From Acidobacteriota bacterium (GTDB lineage: Bacteria > Acidobacteriota > Aminicenantia > Aminicenantales > Saccharicenantaceae), in the NCBI GenBank assembly GCA_022711665.1, contig JAKLEN010000002.1, positions 470,001-534,000 on the forward strand: a stretch of DNA of 64,000 nt, given 5' to 3'. A model generated the notes under the pieces. The model saw nothing but the letters and a program-made list of their open reading frames with translations. It was not told the origin of the DNA and did no database searches. Position 1 is the stretch's first letter. Each line of letters begins with the position of its first letter. The position numbers were made by a program, and so were the translations under genes. This document shows positions 50,953 through 58,752 of this stretch, piece by piece.

Positions 50953-51309
50953 ATGAGGAAGACCGCCTGGGCCGTTCTGGCCGTCCTTTCGCTCGCCGCG
51001 GCCGCCGGCCTGGCCGCCGACCAGCCGCGGATCGGGCCTCCCCCGCTCCGGACGGAGGCGCCCACGCTCAAGCCCGGTCCGGCATTCGCCTGGATCCCGG
51101 GCTACTGGAAGTGGGGCGGCATCAATTACGAGTGGGTCGAGGGCCGTTGGGCCAAAGCCAAGAAAGGCAAGGCCTGGGTGCCGGGGACTTGGGAACAGGT
51201 CGGCGCCCGCTGGGTCTGGAAGCCCGGCAAGTGGGCCAAGCCGTCGAAAGAGCAGCCGGCCGCGAGCGGCCAGCCGCTCCCGGACGAAAAGGCCGGACCG
51301 CCGAACTAG
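50953..51309 (+). CDS. exported protein with YXWGXW-like repeats
   Basis: This 118-aa protein has a signal peptide (AWAVLAVLSLAAAAGLAAD). The middle is Trp-rich and repeats PGYWKW..., EGRWAKA..., PGTWEQVGARWVW and KPGKWAKP, the pattern of YXWGXW/WxxGxW repeat proteins. Function unknown. It lies 54 bases after the propeller gene on the same strand, so it may share its transcript; GGAGGAAG before the ATG. Confidence 0.75.
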   Translation: MRKTAWAVLAVLSLAAAAGLAADQPRIGPPPLRTEAPTLKPGPAFAWIPGYWKWGGINYEWVEGRWAKAKKGKAWVPGTWEQVGARWVWKPGKWAKPSKEQPAASGQPLPDEKAGPPN

Positions 51310-51315
51310 CCCGCC

Positions 51316-51780
51316 TCAATCGGGCGAGGTCAGCGCCTTGTAGCAGAACGTCGTGTAGTGCTTGACGACGTCTGCGACGACCTCGTCCTTGTCCATCCGC
51401 AAGACCTTGAGGGGGAACAGCCCGGGCATGAAGTCCTCGTCCGTCGTTTCGTACTCGGCCTTGGGCGTCCGCCTGGCCTTGATCTGCAGCTTCAGCCGCA
51501 GCTCGACGGAGTTCTTGGGCAGCGCGATGCGGTAGTGGAACTGCTCGTCCTTGAGTCCCGGGAAGCAGATGACGAAGCGGATGCTGCGGCCCTTGGCCTT
51601 GACCTGCTCGGACTTGATCTTGTAGGGAACCAGCTCGTCGGTCAGGGCTTCGAAGGCCGGCTCGGCGATGAACTCGCAGAACTGGTCGAACTGGGCGACC
51701 GTCTCGGCCTGGCAGAGCTCGATGACCCGGACGTTCTCGAAATGGTTGCCCAGGTCCTTCTTCCAGTCGATCTCGCCCAT
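51316..51780 (-). CDS. conserved cytosolic protein, unknown
   Basis: The protein has 154 aa. ATG 51780 is chosen because GGAG lies upstream and the longer reading to 51954 runs through the small-RNA units. There is no signal peptide or membrane segment. It alternates helix (NHFENVRVIELCQAETVAQFDQFCEFIAEPAFEAL) and beta (SIRFVICFPG; FHYRIALPKNSVELRLKLQIKARR) and ends with a helix. No family recognised. Confidence 0.6.
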   Translation of the reverse strand: MGEIDWKKDLGNHFENVRVIELCQAETVAQFDQFCEFIAEPAFEALTDELVPYKIKSEQVKAKGRSIRFVICFPGLKDEQFHYRIALPKNSVELRLKLQIKARRTPKAEYETTDEDFMPGLFPLKVLRMDKDEVVADVVKHYTTFCYKALTSPD

Positions 51781-51814
51781 CTGATACTCCGCGCTTGAAA
51801 ATCGACCGTATGAT

Positions 51815-51928
51815 AACACAAGCGCGGGGGCGCGCAAAGCGGCGGAGGAAGTGCCGGCTGAGGTCAGCAAAAGGGGGGTGATGATTGGATATTGAGGGAG
51901 CCCTCTCCAGCCGGCGAAAGAGAGCCAA
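51815..51928 (-). ncRNA. small structured RNA, copy 2 (candidate)
   Basis: This unit of about 114 nt has its own promoter at 51935-51962. The 5' hairpin CUCUC/GAGAG encloses the loop GCCGGCTG; the 3' hairpin GCUG-ACCU-CAGC runs into CCGGC, and GCCGGCTG (complement of 51908-51915) can pair with CAGCCGGC (complement of 51853-51860). Between them lies CCCCCCTTTT. It ends at a hairpin GCGCG-CCCC-CGCGC (51822-51835) followed by TTGTGTT. It is a diverged copy of the unit at 51984-52096 with the same length and layout. Boundaries are estimates. Confidence 0.55.
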
Positions 51929-51934
51929 TGGCAT

Positions 51935-51962
51935 TCTATAGAACCGCGCGGCAAGAAATCAA
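51935..51962 (-). promoter_or_regulatory. promoter of small RNA copy 2
   Basis: On the minus strand TTGATT (51957-51962), a 16-bp spacer and TATAGA (51935-51940). Confidence 0.55.
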
Positions 51963-51983
51963 GTCAAATTTTTTGGACGCCGT

Positions 51984-52004
51984 AAAAAAAGCCCCCGGGG
52001 GGCT
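51984..52004 (-). terminator. intrinsic terminator of small RNA copy 1
   Basis: A GC-only stem AGCCCC/GGGGCT is followed on the minus strand by seven T. It separates the two RNA units. Confidence 0.75.
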
Positions 52005-52096
52005 AAGTGCCGGCTGTTTTTTTTAACAGCAGAAAAGGGGGGAAAATGGAGTATTTCATGGGGTTGAAGTTTTCTCCAGCCGGCGCAAGAAAACTT
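51984..52096 (-). ncRNA. small structured RNA, copy 1 (candidate)
   Basis: This unit of about 113 nt starts at AAGTTTTC, six bases after the -10. Hairpin 1: AAGTTTTC (52089-52096) / GAAAACTT (52067-52074) with GCCGGCTG in the loop. A C-run CCCCCCTTTT follows (52033-52042). Hairpin 2: CTGTT/AACAG leading into CCGGC; GCCGGCTG and CAGCCGGC (52077-52084 and 52009-52016) could pair as a pseudoknot or switch. It ends with the classic terminator AGCCCC-loop-GGGGCT followed by T7 (51984-52004). No open reading frame. The family is unknown to me. Confidence 0.65.
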
Positions 52097-52102
52097 GACT
52101 AT

Positions 52103-52131
52103 ATAATAGCGGACGGCGCCAAAAAAATCAA
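52103..52131 (-). promoter_or_regulatory. promoter of small RNA copy 1
   Basis: On the minus strand TTGATT (52126-52131), a 17-bp spacer and TATTAT (52103-52108). Same -35 hexamer as copy 2. Confidence 0.65.
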
Positions 52132-52193
52132 GCGGCCGGGCCATTTTCAAAAGCGCGGCGTTGGCTTAAGATGAGGGAACCTAGGAGGAGACC

Positions 52194-53036
52194 ATGAAAA
52201 GAACCCCGATCATCCGGGCCGCCGTTTTCCTGGCCGTCGCGCTGGCCGCGGCCGCCCAGACCGCCCCGAAAGCCGGCGCGCCGGGGCCGACGACCAGGGA
52301 GATGGCCCTGCTATGCTGGCAGGAATTCGGCGAGCTCGTCCCGGCCAGGATCCGGACCGTTCTCGTGCCCTTCGGGTCGCTCGAGCCCCACGGCGTCATC
52401 CCCAACGGCACGGACAGCCTGGCCCCCGAGGCCATGGCCCGCGACATCGCCGCCCGGGTCGACGCCCTGATCGCCCCGGCGCTGAACTTCGGCCTGACCG
52501 ACGCCATGAAAGCCTACCCGGGAGCCGTCTCGATCCCGGCCGAGGTCTACGCCCCCTTCGCCGAGGCCGTCCTCGACAACCTGGCCGTCCAGGGCTTCAA
52601 GAACATCATCGTTCTCAACGGCCACGGCGGCAACACGGCCGCCCTCAACGCCGCCGCGGCGCGCGTCGCCAACGCCCGCCGGGTCAGGACCCTGGTCGTC
52701 AATTGGTGGACGCTGGCCGACGACATCACCAAGGCCGTCTTCAAGCAGAACGGCGGCCACGCCGGCAACAACGAGACGGCCTACATTCAGGCCTTCCTGC
52801 CCGCCCACGTCCACCCCGAGCGGTACAAGCCCGAGATGGCCTCGCCCAACGCTCCGGCCGGGGCCTATAGCGCGGTCCCCGTGGCCTCGACCATCCTCCT
52901 CTACGAGCCGGGCCAGGGCTATCCGAGCTTCGACGCCGCCCAGGCCAAGGAGTATTTCCGCAAGGTCAACGATCGCGTCGCCGGGCTCGTGCTCGAGACC
53001 ATCGCCAGGTGGGACCAGGCCGGCGTTTACAGGTGA
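52194..53036 (+). CDS. exported creatininase-family amidohydrolase
   Basis: This 280-aa protein has a signal peptide (PIIRAAVFLAVALAAAAQ). The creatininase metal site is visible: Glu and His in GSLEPHGVIPNGTD (the family has GSxEQHGPHLPLGTD), Asp in the same block, His in LNGHGGNTAAL and Glu in GHAGNNETAY. The family hydrolyses cyclic or linear amides, and includes enzymes of riboflavin, creatinine and peptide-cofactor metabolism. The variant HGVIPN and the export signal make the substrate uncertain. AGGAGGAG precedes the ATG. Confidence 0.87.
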   Translation: MKRTPIIRAAVFLAVALAAAAQTAPKAGAPGPTTREMALLCWQEFGELVPARIRTVLVPFGSLEPHGVIPNGTDSLAPEAMARDIAARVDALIAPALNFGLTDAMKAYPGAVSIPAEVYAPFAEAVLDNLAVQGFKNIIVLNGHGGNTAALNAAAARVANARRVRTLVVNWWTLADDITKAVFKQNGGHAGNNETAYIQAFLPAHVHPERYKPEMASPNAPAGAYSAVPVASTILLYEPGQGYPSFDAAQAKEYFRKVNDRVAGLVLETIARWDQAGVYR

Positions 53037-53054
53037 GACGGCTGCGGGCCCGCT

Positions 53055-54416
53055 TCAGGCGGCCCGCAGCAGGAAGATGCGCAGGTCCATGACGTTCGTC
53101 CCGGTCGGGCCGGTGACGATCAGGTTGCCGGTCTGTTTGAAGAAGCCGTAGGAGTCGTTGTCCTCGAGGTACTCGGCCGGATCGAGGCCCAGGCCGCGGG
53201 CCGTCCGGGCCGTCCGCGGACCGGCCCAGGCCCCGGCGGCGTCGGTCGGGCCGTCTATGCCGTCCGTGCCCAGGCTCAGGATGAGCCAGTCGAGCCCTTC
53301 CACCCCGGCCTTCTCCATATCGACGAGCGCGGCCAGGACGAATTCCGTGTTGCGGCCGCCCCTCCCCCGCCCCTTGACCGTGACGGTCAGCTCGCCGCCG
53401 GCCAGCAGGCAGAGCGGCCGAGGCAGGTTGGCGGCCGAGCGGGCCAGCTCGGCCAGGAAGACGGCGTAGCCCTCGGCCGTCTTGCGGGCCTCCCCGCCGT
53501 CGCCCGAGGCCAGGAAGATGGCCTCGTAGCCCCTCTTCTCCGACTCGTGCTTGGCGGCCCGCAGGGCGGTCATGTTGTCGCCGATGATAAAGCTCGAGAC
53601 GCGGTCGAAAACCGGGTCGCCTTCCTTGAGCGTCTCCGGGACCCGGCCGCGCTCGCCGTCCTCGATGCGGGCCCGGACCAGGGCCGAGGCGCCGTCCCAA
53701 AGGTCGTAACGCTCCAGGACGGCCCGGGCGTCGTCGAACGTCGAGACGTCCGGGTACGTCGGCCCCGAGGCGATCGTGCCGGGATCGTCGCCGACGACGT
53801 CGGAGACGGCCAGGGTGACGACCTCGGCCGGGAAGGCCGCCCGGGCCAGCTGCCCGCCCTTGATCATCGACAGGTGCTTGCGGACGACGTTGAGCTCCTG
53901 GATGGTCGCCCCGGCCCGCATCAGGTCCTCGGTCAGCCGGCGCTTCTTGTCCAGCATGATGCCGTCCGGCGGCAGGGCCAGGATGGACGAGCCGCCGCCC
54001 GAGATGCAGACGAAGACGATGTCCTTCTCGCCGGCCCGGGCCGCGACCTCGATGGCCCGGCGGGCCGCCTCGACGCTCCGGGCGTCGGGGATGGGGTGGG
54101 CGGCCTCCAGGTACTCGAGGCGCGACCTCTCGCCGCCGACCGGCCAGGGCACGACGACCAGGCCAGCCGTCAGCTTCTCGTCGAGGATGCCGGCCAGGGC
54201 CTCGCCCATAGCCGCCGCGGCCTTGCCGAAGGAGATGATGTAGGCGTTCTCGGCCGCCCCGAGGTCGAATTCCTTCCCCTGGATGCGCAGGATCTCGCCC
54301 TGCCGTTCGACGCTCCGGCGGACGAGCCGCCACGGATCGACGGCCTCCAGCGCGGCCCGCCAGATGGCCTCGGCGTCCCGGGGGAATTCCTGGTCCCGCC
54401 GCGTCGCATCGATCAT
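53055..54416 (-). CDS. glycerate 2-kinase (MOFRL/GckA type)
   Basis: This 453-aa cytosolic kinase converts D-glycerate to 2-phosphoglycerate. Blocks: ISFGKAAAAMGEAL, VCISGGGSSILALPPDG, LNVVRKHLSMIKGGQLA, VVGDDPGTIASGPTYPD, GELTVTVKGRGRGGRNTEFVLAAL (the MOFRL signature), and SLGTDGIDGPTDAAGAW. Length fits. The start is ATG 54416: the -10 TATATT ends six bases before it and there is no ribosome site, so it looks leaderless; a reading from 54467 would begin inside the promoter. No glycolate or serine-cycle genes lie nearby. Confidence 0.92.
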   Translation of the reverse strand: MIDATRRDQEFPRDAEAIWRAALEAVDPWRLVRRSVERQGEILRIQGKEFDLGAAENAYIISFGKAAAAMGEALAGILDEKLTAGLVVVPWPVGGERSRLEYLEAAHPIPDARSVEAARRAIEVAARAGEKDIVFVCISGGGSSILALPPDGIMLDKKRRLTEDLMRAGATIQELNVVRKHLSMIKGGQLARAAFPAEVVTLAVSDVVGDDPGTIASGPTYPDVSTFDDARAVLERYDLWDGASALVRARIEDGERGRVPETLKEGDPVFDRVSSFIIGDNMTALRAAKHESEKRGYEAIFLASGDGGEARKTAEGYAVFLAELARSAANLPRPLCLLAGGELTVTVKGRGRGGRNTEFVLAALVDMEKAGVEGLDWLILSLGTDGIDGPTDAAGAWAGPRTARTARGLGLDPAEYLEDNDSYGFFKQTGNLIVTGPTGTNVMDLRIFLLRAA

Positions 54417-54422
54417 GCCGGT

Positions 54423-54451
54423 AATATAGCCGAAATCCGGCGCGACCTCAA
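54423..54451 (-). promoter_or_regulatory. leaderless promoter of glycerate kinase
   Basis: On the minus strand TTGAGG (54446-54451), a 17-bp spacer and TATATT (54423-54428), six bases before the ATG at 54416. Confidence 0.6.
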
Positions 54452-54507
54452 AGCGCGCCGCCGGCACCGCCTCCTCTCCCGTTTTATCATCCCCCGGGCT
54501 TTTATGT

Positions 54508-54515
54508 TATAAAAT
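54508..54515 (+). promoter_or_regulatory. -10 region of the envC-like operon
   Basis: Overlapping TATAAA (54508-54513) and TAAAAT (54510-54515) end five to seven bases before the ATG at 54521. The -35 is weak. AAGGG next to the ATG is too close to act as a standard ribosome site. Confidence 0.45.
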
Positions 54516-54520
54516 AAGGG

Positions 54521-55744
54521 ATGCGAAGCGTCGGCGCCCCGGCCCCGATCCTCGTCCTGGCCCTGGCCTCGGCGGTCCTCCTCCCGTCCGACCCCGTCCC
54601 CGGCCTTTCGCTCCCAACGACGCCGCAGGCCGCCTCTTCGCAGCGGCCCGCCCAGTCCCGGGAAGTCCGGGACTTCGAAGAGCGCCTGGCCCGCCTCAAC
54701 GGCCAGATCAAGGACCTCCGGGCCCGGCTGGAGGCCGAGGCCCGGCGGGAAACGACCGTCCTGACGTCCCTGGCCCGCATCAATCTCAACAAGAGCATCG
54801 TCGAGCGCGAGCTGGCCGCCCAGAACGTCGAGCTGGAGCGGGGCCGGGCCGACCTGGTTGTCATCCAGGAGAACGTCCGCGTCATCCGGGGCAAGATCGA
54901 CCGGCAGCGGGAGTCCCTCGACCGGACCCTGGTGACGCTCTACAAATACGGCCGGATCGACTTCCTGCAGGTCCTCCTCCAGGCCCGCGACGTCGAAGCC
55001 TACGCCGCCGAGAGCAAGCACCTGTCCATCCTGGCCCGCGGCCAGGACCGGGTCGTCGCCGAGTACCAGGCCTCCCTGGAGGAGCTCCGGGCGGCCGAGT
55101 CGGCCCTGGAGAGCAAGCAGACCGACCTGGCGGCCATGGCCAGGGCGGCCAAGCTCAAGCGCCAGGAGCTCGACACCGAGGCCCGCAAGAACGCCACGCT
55201 GGTCCAGGAGATCCGCAGGAACCGGGCGACGTACGGCCAGACCCTCAAGGAGCTCTCGGAGAGCGCCGAGGAGCTCCAAAAGCTCATGGCCAAGATCGCC
55301 AGCCAGGAGTGGGTCCTGCCGCCCGCCTGGGTCCCGCTCTACGAGCGCCGGGGCCGGCTGCCCTGGCCCCTGGAAGGACGGGTCATCACGGCCTACGGCT
55401 TCGAGAAGAACCCGAACTTCAACACGGTGGTCATGAACAAGGGCGTCGAGATCGCGCCCGGCCGCGGCAAGACTCTCATCCTGGCCGTCCACCCGGGCAA
55501 GGTCGTCTACGCCGATTATTTCCAGGGCTACGGCAACCTGCTCATCGTTGATCACGGCCTGACCTATTATTCTCTGTACGGCCATTGCTCGGAGTTCCTG
55601 GCCGCGGTCGGCGACATGGTCCGGGCCGGCCAGCCCGTGGCCCTGGTCGGGGACACCGGCTCCCTCAAGGGCGAGTGCCTCTACTTCGAGATCCGGCAGA
55701 AGACCAAGGCCCTCGATCCCTTGCAATGGCTGAAGCGGAGATGA
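54521..55744 (+). CDS. EnvC-like amidase activator (coiled coil plus degenerate LytM)
   Basis: This 407-aa protein has a signal peptide, then a long coiled coil (about 45-260; DFEERLARLNGQIKDLRARLEAEARR ... SAEELQKLMAKIA) and a C-terminal LytM/M23 domain. In active enzymes the first zinc motif reads HxGxD; here it is NKGVEI, with His replaced by Asn and Asp by Glu, as expected for EnvC/NlpD-type activators of cell-wall amidases rather than enzymes. GYGNLLIVDHGLTYYSLYGHCSEF keeps the second block. Followed at once by an S41-like gene and a YibQ-like gene, an order known in other bacteria. Confidence 0.85.
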   Translation: MRSVGAPAPILVLALASAVLLPSDPVPGLSLPTTPQAASSQRPAQSREVRDFEERLARLNGQIKDLRARLEAEARRETTVLTSLARINLNKSIVERELAAQNVELERGRADLVVIQENVRVIRGKIDRQRESLDRTLVTLYKYGRIDFLQVLLQARDVEAYAAESKHLSILARGQDRVVAEYQASLEELRAAESALESKQTDLAAMARAAKLKRQELDTEARKNATLVQEIRRNRATYGQTLKELSESAEELQKLMAKIASQEWVLPPAWVPLYERRGRLPWPLEGRVITAYGFEKNPNFNTVVMNKGVEIAPGRGKTLILAVHPGKVVYADYFQGYGNLLIVDHGLTYYSLYGHCSEFLAAVGDMVRAGQPVALVGDTGSLKGECLYFEIRQKTKALDPLQWLKRR

Positions 55745-55748
55745 TAGA

Positions 55749-56903
55749 ATGGATGCCCGTTTCGCCATGAAGGTTCCGAGATATCGCTGGTTCCTCTGGG
55801 CGGCCGCCCTGGCCGCGGCCGTGTTCTTCCTCCTCCAGATGGGCTACCTCTCCCGGGGCCACGCCACGACGGCGCCCCGGGGCTTCGAGCTTCTCGACAC
55901 CCTCATGAGCCATATCCGCAACGATTATCTCGAGGAGCGGGACCCTCTCCTGACGGCCGAAGGGACCTTCCGCGGCCTGGTCAATTCCCTGGACCCGCTC
56001 TCGGCCTACCTGTCGAAGGACCTGGTCGAGGGCTATCAGGCCCTGCCGGACCGGCAGTTCGAGCCGGGCCTCGTCGTCCTCAAGCGCTACGCGGCCTTCC
56101 CCCAGGTCGTGGCCGTCTTCGATAAGTCCCCGGCCCAGACCGCCGGGGTCCGGCTGGGCGACCTCATCAGCGCCATCGGCGGCCGGAACACCCTGAGCAT
56201 GAGCCTGACCGAGGTCAAGATCCTGCTCCGGGGGACCGACGCGGGCCCGGTCGACATCCGCATCCTCCGGGGCAACGACACGCACAACGTCACGGTGGCC
56301 CGGGCCCGCCTGTTCCCGGCGCCGTACACGCTCATCCGGACGGCCGGCCAGCCGGCGCGGCTGCGCATCCACCGCTTCGACGACGGCCTGGCCGCCGCGG
56401 TCAAGCGGGAGCTGGCGGCGGCGTTCAAGACCCGCCCGGTCCCGCTCGTCCTCGATCTCCGGGACTGCCAGGACGGCACGATCGCGGAAGCAGCCCGGCT
56501 GGTCAACCTGTTCGTCAAGGCCGCCGACGCCGGGCGCTTCGAAGGGCGCGACGGGGCCAAGGAGCCGGTCTCCTGCCCGGCCGAGCCGGCGTTCGGCGCG
56601 GTCCCCCTCGTCGTCTGGACCGGCGCCGGAACCGCCGGGCCGGCCGAGGTGGCCGCCGGCCTTCTCCAGGAGGTCCGCCAGGCCAAGATCGCCGGCTTCG
56701 AGACGGCCGGGCTGGCCGGACGGACGACCCTCTTCCCGCTCAAGGACGACAGCGCCGTGCTGCTGACCTCGGGCATCTTCCACCTCCCGTCGGGCCGCAA
56801 GATCTGGGAGGACGGCCTGGTGCCGGACGCGGCCATCCCCATCGACAAGCTCAACGACAAGACCTATCTCGAGAAGACCCCGCCTCTGTGGCCCAAGCGC
56901 TGA
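55749..56903 (+). CDS. S41 (CtpA-like) protein lacking catalytic residues
   Basis: This 384-aa protein has an N-terminal membrane helix (WFLWAAALAAAVFFLLQMG), a CtpA-like helical start (LMSHIRNDYLEERDPLLTAEGTFRGLVNSLDPLSAYLS), a PDZ domain (about 100-195; VVAVFDKSPAQTAGVRLGDLISAIGG) and an S41 domain. Where active proteases have SASASE, this one has TAGPAE: the nucleophile Ser is Gly297. Where they have TFGKG, this one has TAGLAG: the Lys is Leu322. Both catalytic residues are lost, so it is a pseudoprotease. It lies between the EnvC-like and YibQ-like genes and likely acts as a scaffold or regulator of that complex. Confidence 0.85.
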   Translation: MDARFAMKVPRYRWFLWAAALAAAVFFLLQMGYLSRGHATTAPRGFELLDTLMSHIRNDYLEERDPLLTAEGTFRGLVNSLDPLSAYLSKDLVEGYQALPDRQFEPGLVVLKRYAAFPQVVAVFDKSPAQTAGVRLGDLISAIGGRNTLSMSLTEVKILLRGTDAGPVDIRILRGNDTHNVTVARARLFPAPYTLIRTAGQPARLRIHRFDDGLAAAVKRELAAAFKTRPVPLVLDLRDCQDGTIAEAARLVNLFVKAADAGRFEGRDGAKEPVSCPAEPAFGAVPLVVWTGAGTAGPAEVAAGLLQEVRQAKIAGFETAGLAGRTTLFPLKDDSAVLLTSGIFHLPSGRKIWEDGLVPDAAIPIDKLNDKTYLEKTPPLWPKR

Positions 56904-56906
56904 GGG

Positions 56907-58145
56907 ATGACGAATCGGCGCCCCTCTCCCGGTCGCGAGCCGCGGCCGGCCTTCTCCCTCCTCACGGCCATCCTGATCGGCGCGGCGCTCGTCGCGACGT
57001 TCGGCCTTGATTACCTGAGCTCCCGCCGGAACGGGCGTTCCTACATCTTCCGCGCCGCGGCGGAAGCGCCGGCGACGCCTCCCGCGAAACCCGCCGAAAA
57101 AATCGTCCCGGCCCCGGCGCCGCAGCCCGCCGCCGCGCGGCCGTTCGACGAGGTCGTGGCCGCGACGCTGGCCGCGGCCGGCGTCTCTGAGGATTCAACC
57201 CTGCGGCTCAAAGGCCCCCGCGGCCGGCCCCTGTTCGAGGTCGAGATACCGGCCGAGCTTTACGAGTCGCTCGGCCCGGCCGTCGAGAAGGCCCTGGCCG
57301 CCCAGGGCATCCGCGTCCTGGACAAGAAGCGAACTCCCGGCGAGGACAGGACGGAGATCCTCTGGGCCCTGCGCCGGCCGGCCAGGGAAGAGGCGGCCAT
57401 AACCTTCGTCCTGCCGGTCGAGCCCCCGCCCGTCGCCCCGGCTGCCGGGACGAGGGTCGCGGCCGCGAAGCGGGCGCCGCGCGGCCGGGTGGCCCTGATC
57501 ATGGACGACATGGGCAACAGCCTGGAGGTCCTCGACGAGCTCACGGCCCTGGGGCGCCCCATCACCGTTTCCGTCCTCCCCTACGGTTCCGACACCGCCG
57601 AAACGGCCCGGCTGGCCCACGACCGGGGTCTCGAGGTCCTGCTCCACCTGCCGCTCGAGTCGATCAACAACCACGAGGCCATGGCCGACACCGAAGGCCT
57701 GATCATGGCCATGATGACCGAGCCGGCGATCGTCGCCGCCTTCGAGGCCGGCTACGACCGCGTCCCCTTCGCCGCCGGCACGAACAACCACATGGGCTCG
57801 CGCTTCACGGCCGACCGCGACCTGATGCGCACGGTCCTGAAGCCCATCCGGGACCGGGGGCTCTTCTTCGTCGACAGCCGGACGACGGCCAGGACCGTGG
57901 CCCTGGAGGAAGCGCGGCGGCTGGGCGTCCCGTCGACGGAGCGCGACGTTTTCCTCGACGCCGACGAGGACCGCGGCCGCATCCGCGGCCGGCTCGTCGA
58001 GCTGCTCCAAAAGGCCCGCAAGAAGGGCCGGGCGGTCGGCATCTGCCATCCCTTCCCCGAGACCCTGGCCGTCCTCAAGTCGAGCCTGCACCTCGTCGAC
58101 GTCTACGATCTCGAGATGGTCCCGGTCTCGAAGCTCGTCCGCTAG
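56907..58145 (+). CDS. divergent polysaccharide deacetylase (YibQ type)
   Basis: This 412-aa protein has an N-terminal membrane helix (LLTAILIGAALVATFGL), a Pro/Ala-rich linker and a YibQ/DUF610 domain: RVALIMDDMGNSLEVLDEL, SVLPYGSDTAETARLAHDRGLEVLLHLPLE, NNHMGSRFTADRDLM, FFVDSRTTA and ICHPFPETL. The Asp pair, His and Asp positions expected of the NodB-like fold are mostly kept. It completes the conserved envC-ctpA-yibQ order; the three genes are spaced by 4 and 3 bases and form one operon, presumably acting on peptidoglycan or envelope polysaccharide at division. Confidence 0.85.
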   Translation: MTNRRPSPGREPRPAFSLLTAILIGAALVATFGLDYLSSRRNGRSYIFRAAAEAPATPPAKPAEKIVPAPAPQPAAARPFDEVVAATLAAAGVSEDSTLRLKGPRGRPLFEVEIPAELYESLGPAVEKALAAQGIRVLDKKRTPGEDRTEILWALRRPAREEAAITFVLPVEPPPVAPAAGTRVAAAKRAPRGRVALIMDDMGNSLEVLDELTALGRPITVSVLPYGSDTAETARLAHDRGLEVLLHLPLESINNHEAMADTEGLIMAMMTEPAIVAAFEAGYDRVPFAAGTNNHMGSRFTADRDLMRTVLKPIRDRGLFFVDSRTTARTVALEEARRLGVPSTERDVFLDADEDRGRIRGRLVELLQKARKKGRAVGICHPFPETLAVLKSSLHLVDVYDLEMVPVSKLVR

Positions 58146-58168
58146 GCCCGGACGGGCGGTCCGGCCGG

Positions 58169-58197
58169 TTGCTTAATTCACCTCCCTCCGTTAATAT
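58169..58197 (+). promoter_or_regulatory. promoter of the lipoprotein/arginine decarboxylase pair
   Basis: TTGCTT (58169-58174), a 17-bp spacer and TAATAT (58192-58197); GGAGGAG before the ATG at 58224. Confidence 0.6.
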
Positions 58198-58223
58198 ACA
58201 GGCGTATGAGAGGAGGAGCCCCC

Positions 58224-58751
58224 ATGAAGAGATACGCACCGGCCGTCCTCGTCCTGGCCGCCCTGGCGCTCGCCGCCCTGCCGGCCTGCAAGACGATGTC
58301 GAGCGAAGAGCTGAAGAGCTCGATCGAGGTGGTGGATTACGCCTCCGCCTGGGTCTCGAAGTACTATCAGCCCTGGCCGCCCCGGCTCATCCTCGTCCCC
58401 CAGATCTCCTTCCGCATCAAGAACATCGGCTCGAAACCCCTGACCTACGTCAATTTCAACGCCGTCTTCCAGTTCAAGGGCGATCCCGAGAACTTCGGCG
58501 ACTCCTTCATGGCCGCCATCCGGGGCAAGGCCGTCCCGCCCGGCGGCACGAGCGACCTCATCGTCCTCAAGAGCAACCTCGGCGTCGAAGGCAAGAACCT
58601 GGCCGGCATCCGCGACAATCCCGAGTGGAAGCCGGCCTTCGTCCGGCTCTTCGCCATCTCCAAGGGGTCAACCCCAGTCCTTCTCGGCGTCTACGACGTC
58701 TCCCGGGACATCGCCTTCAAGGAACCGGAGCCGGTCGAGCCGAAGAAGTGA
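58224..58751 (+). CDS. lipoprotein with LEA14-like beta domain
   Basis: This 175-aa protein has a signal peptide ending in the lipobox LPAC. A single beta-sandwich-like domain follows (RLILVPQISFRIKNIGSKPLTYVNFNAVFQFKG), reminiscent of LEA type 2 / FxLYD proteins. Function unknown. GGAGGAG precedes the ATG. It is followed after one base by the arginine decarboxylase gene, so they share a transcript although their link is not obvious. Confidence 0.7.
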   Translation: MKRYAPAVLVLAALALAALPACKTMSSEELKSSIEVVDYASAWVSKYYQPWPPRLILVPQISFRIKNIGSKPLTYVNFNAVFQFKGDPENFGDSFMAAIRGKAVPPGGTSDLIVLKSNLGVEGKNLAGIRDNPEWKPAFVRLFAISKGSTPVLLGVYDVSRDIAFKEPEPVEPKK

Positions 58752-58752
58752 C

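Noticed and set aside
52095..52108. plus-strand promoter TTGACT near TATAAT at 52.1 kb
   Set aside because: The two hexamers are almost adjacent, so they cannot form a promoter; the minus-strand reading fits better.
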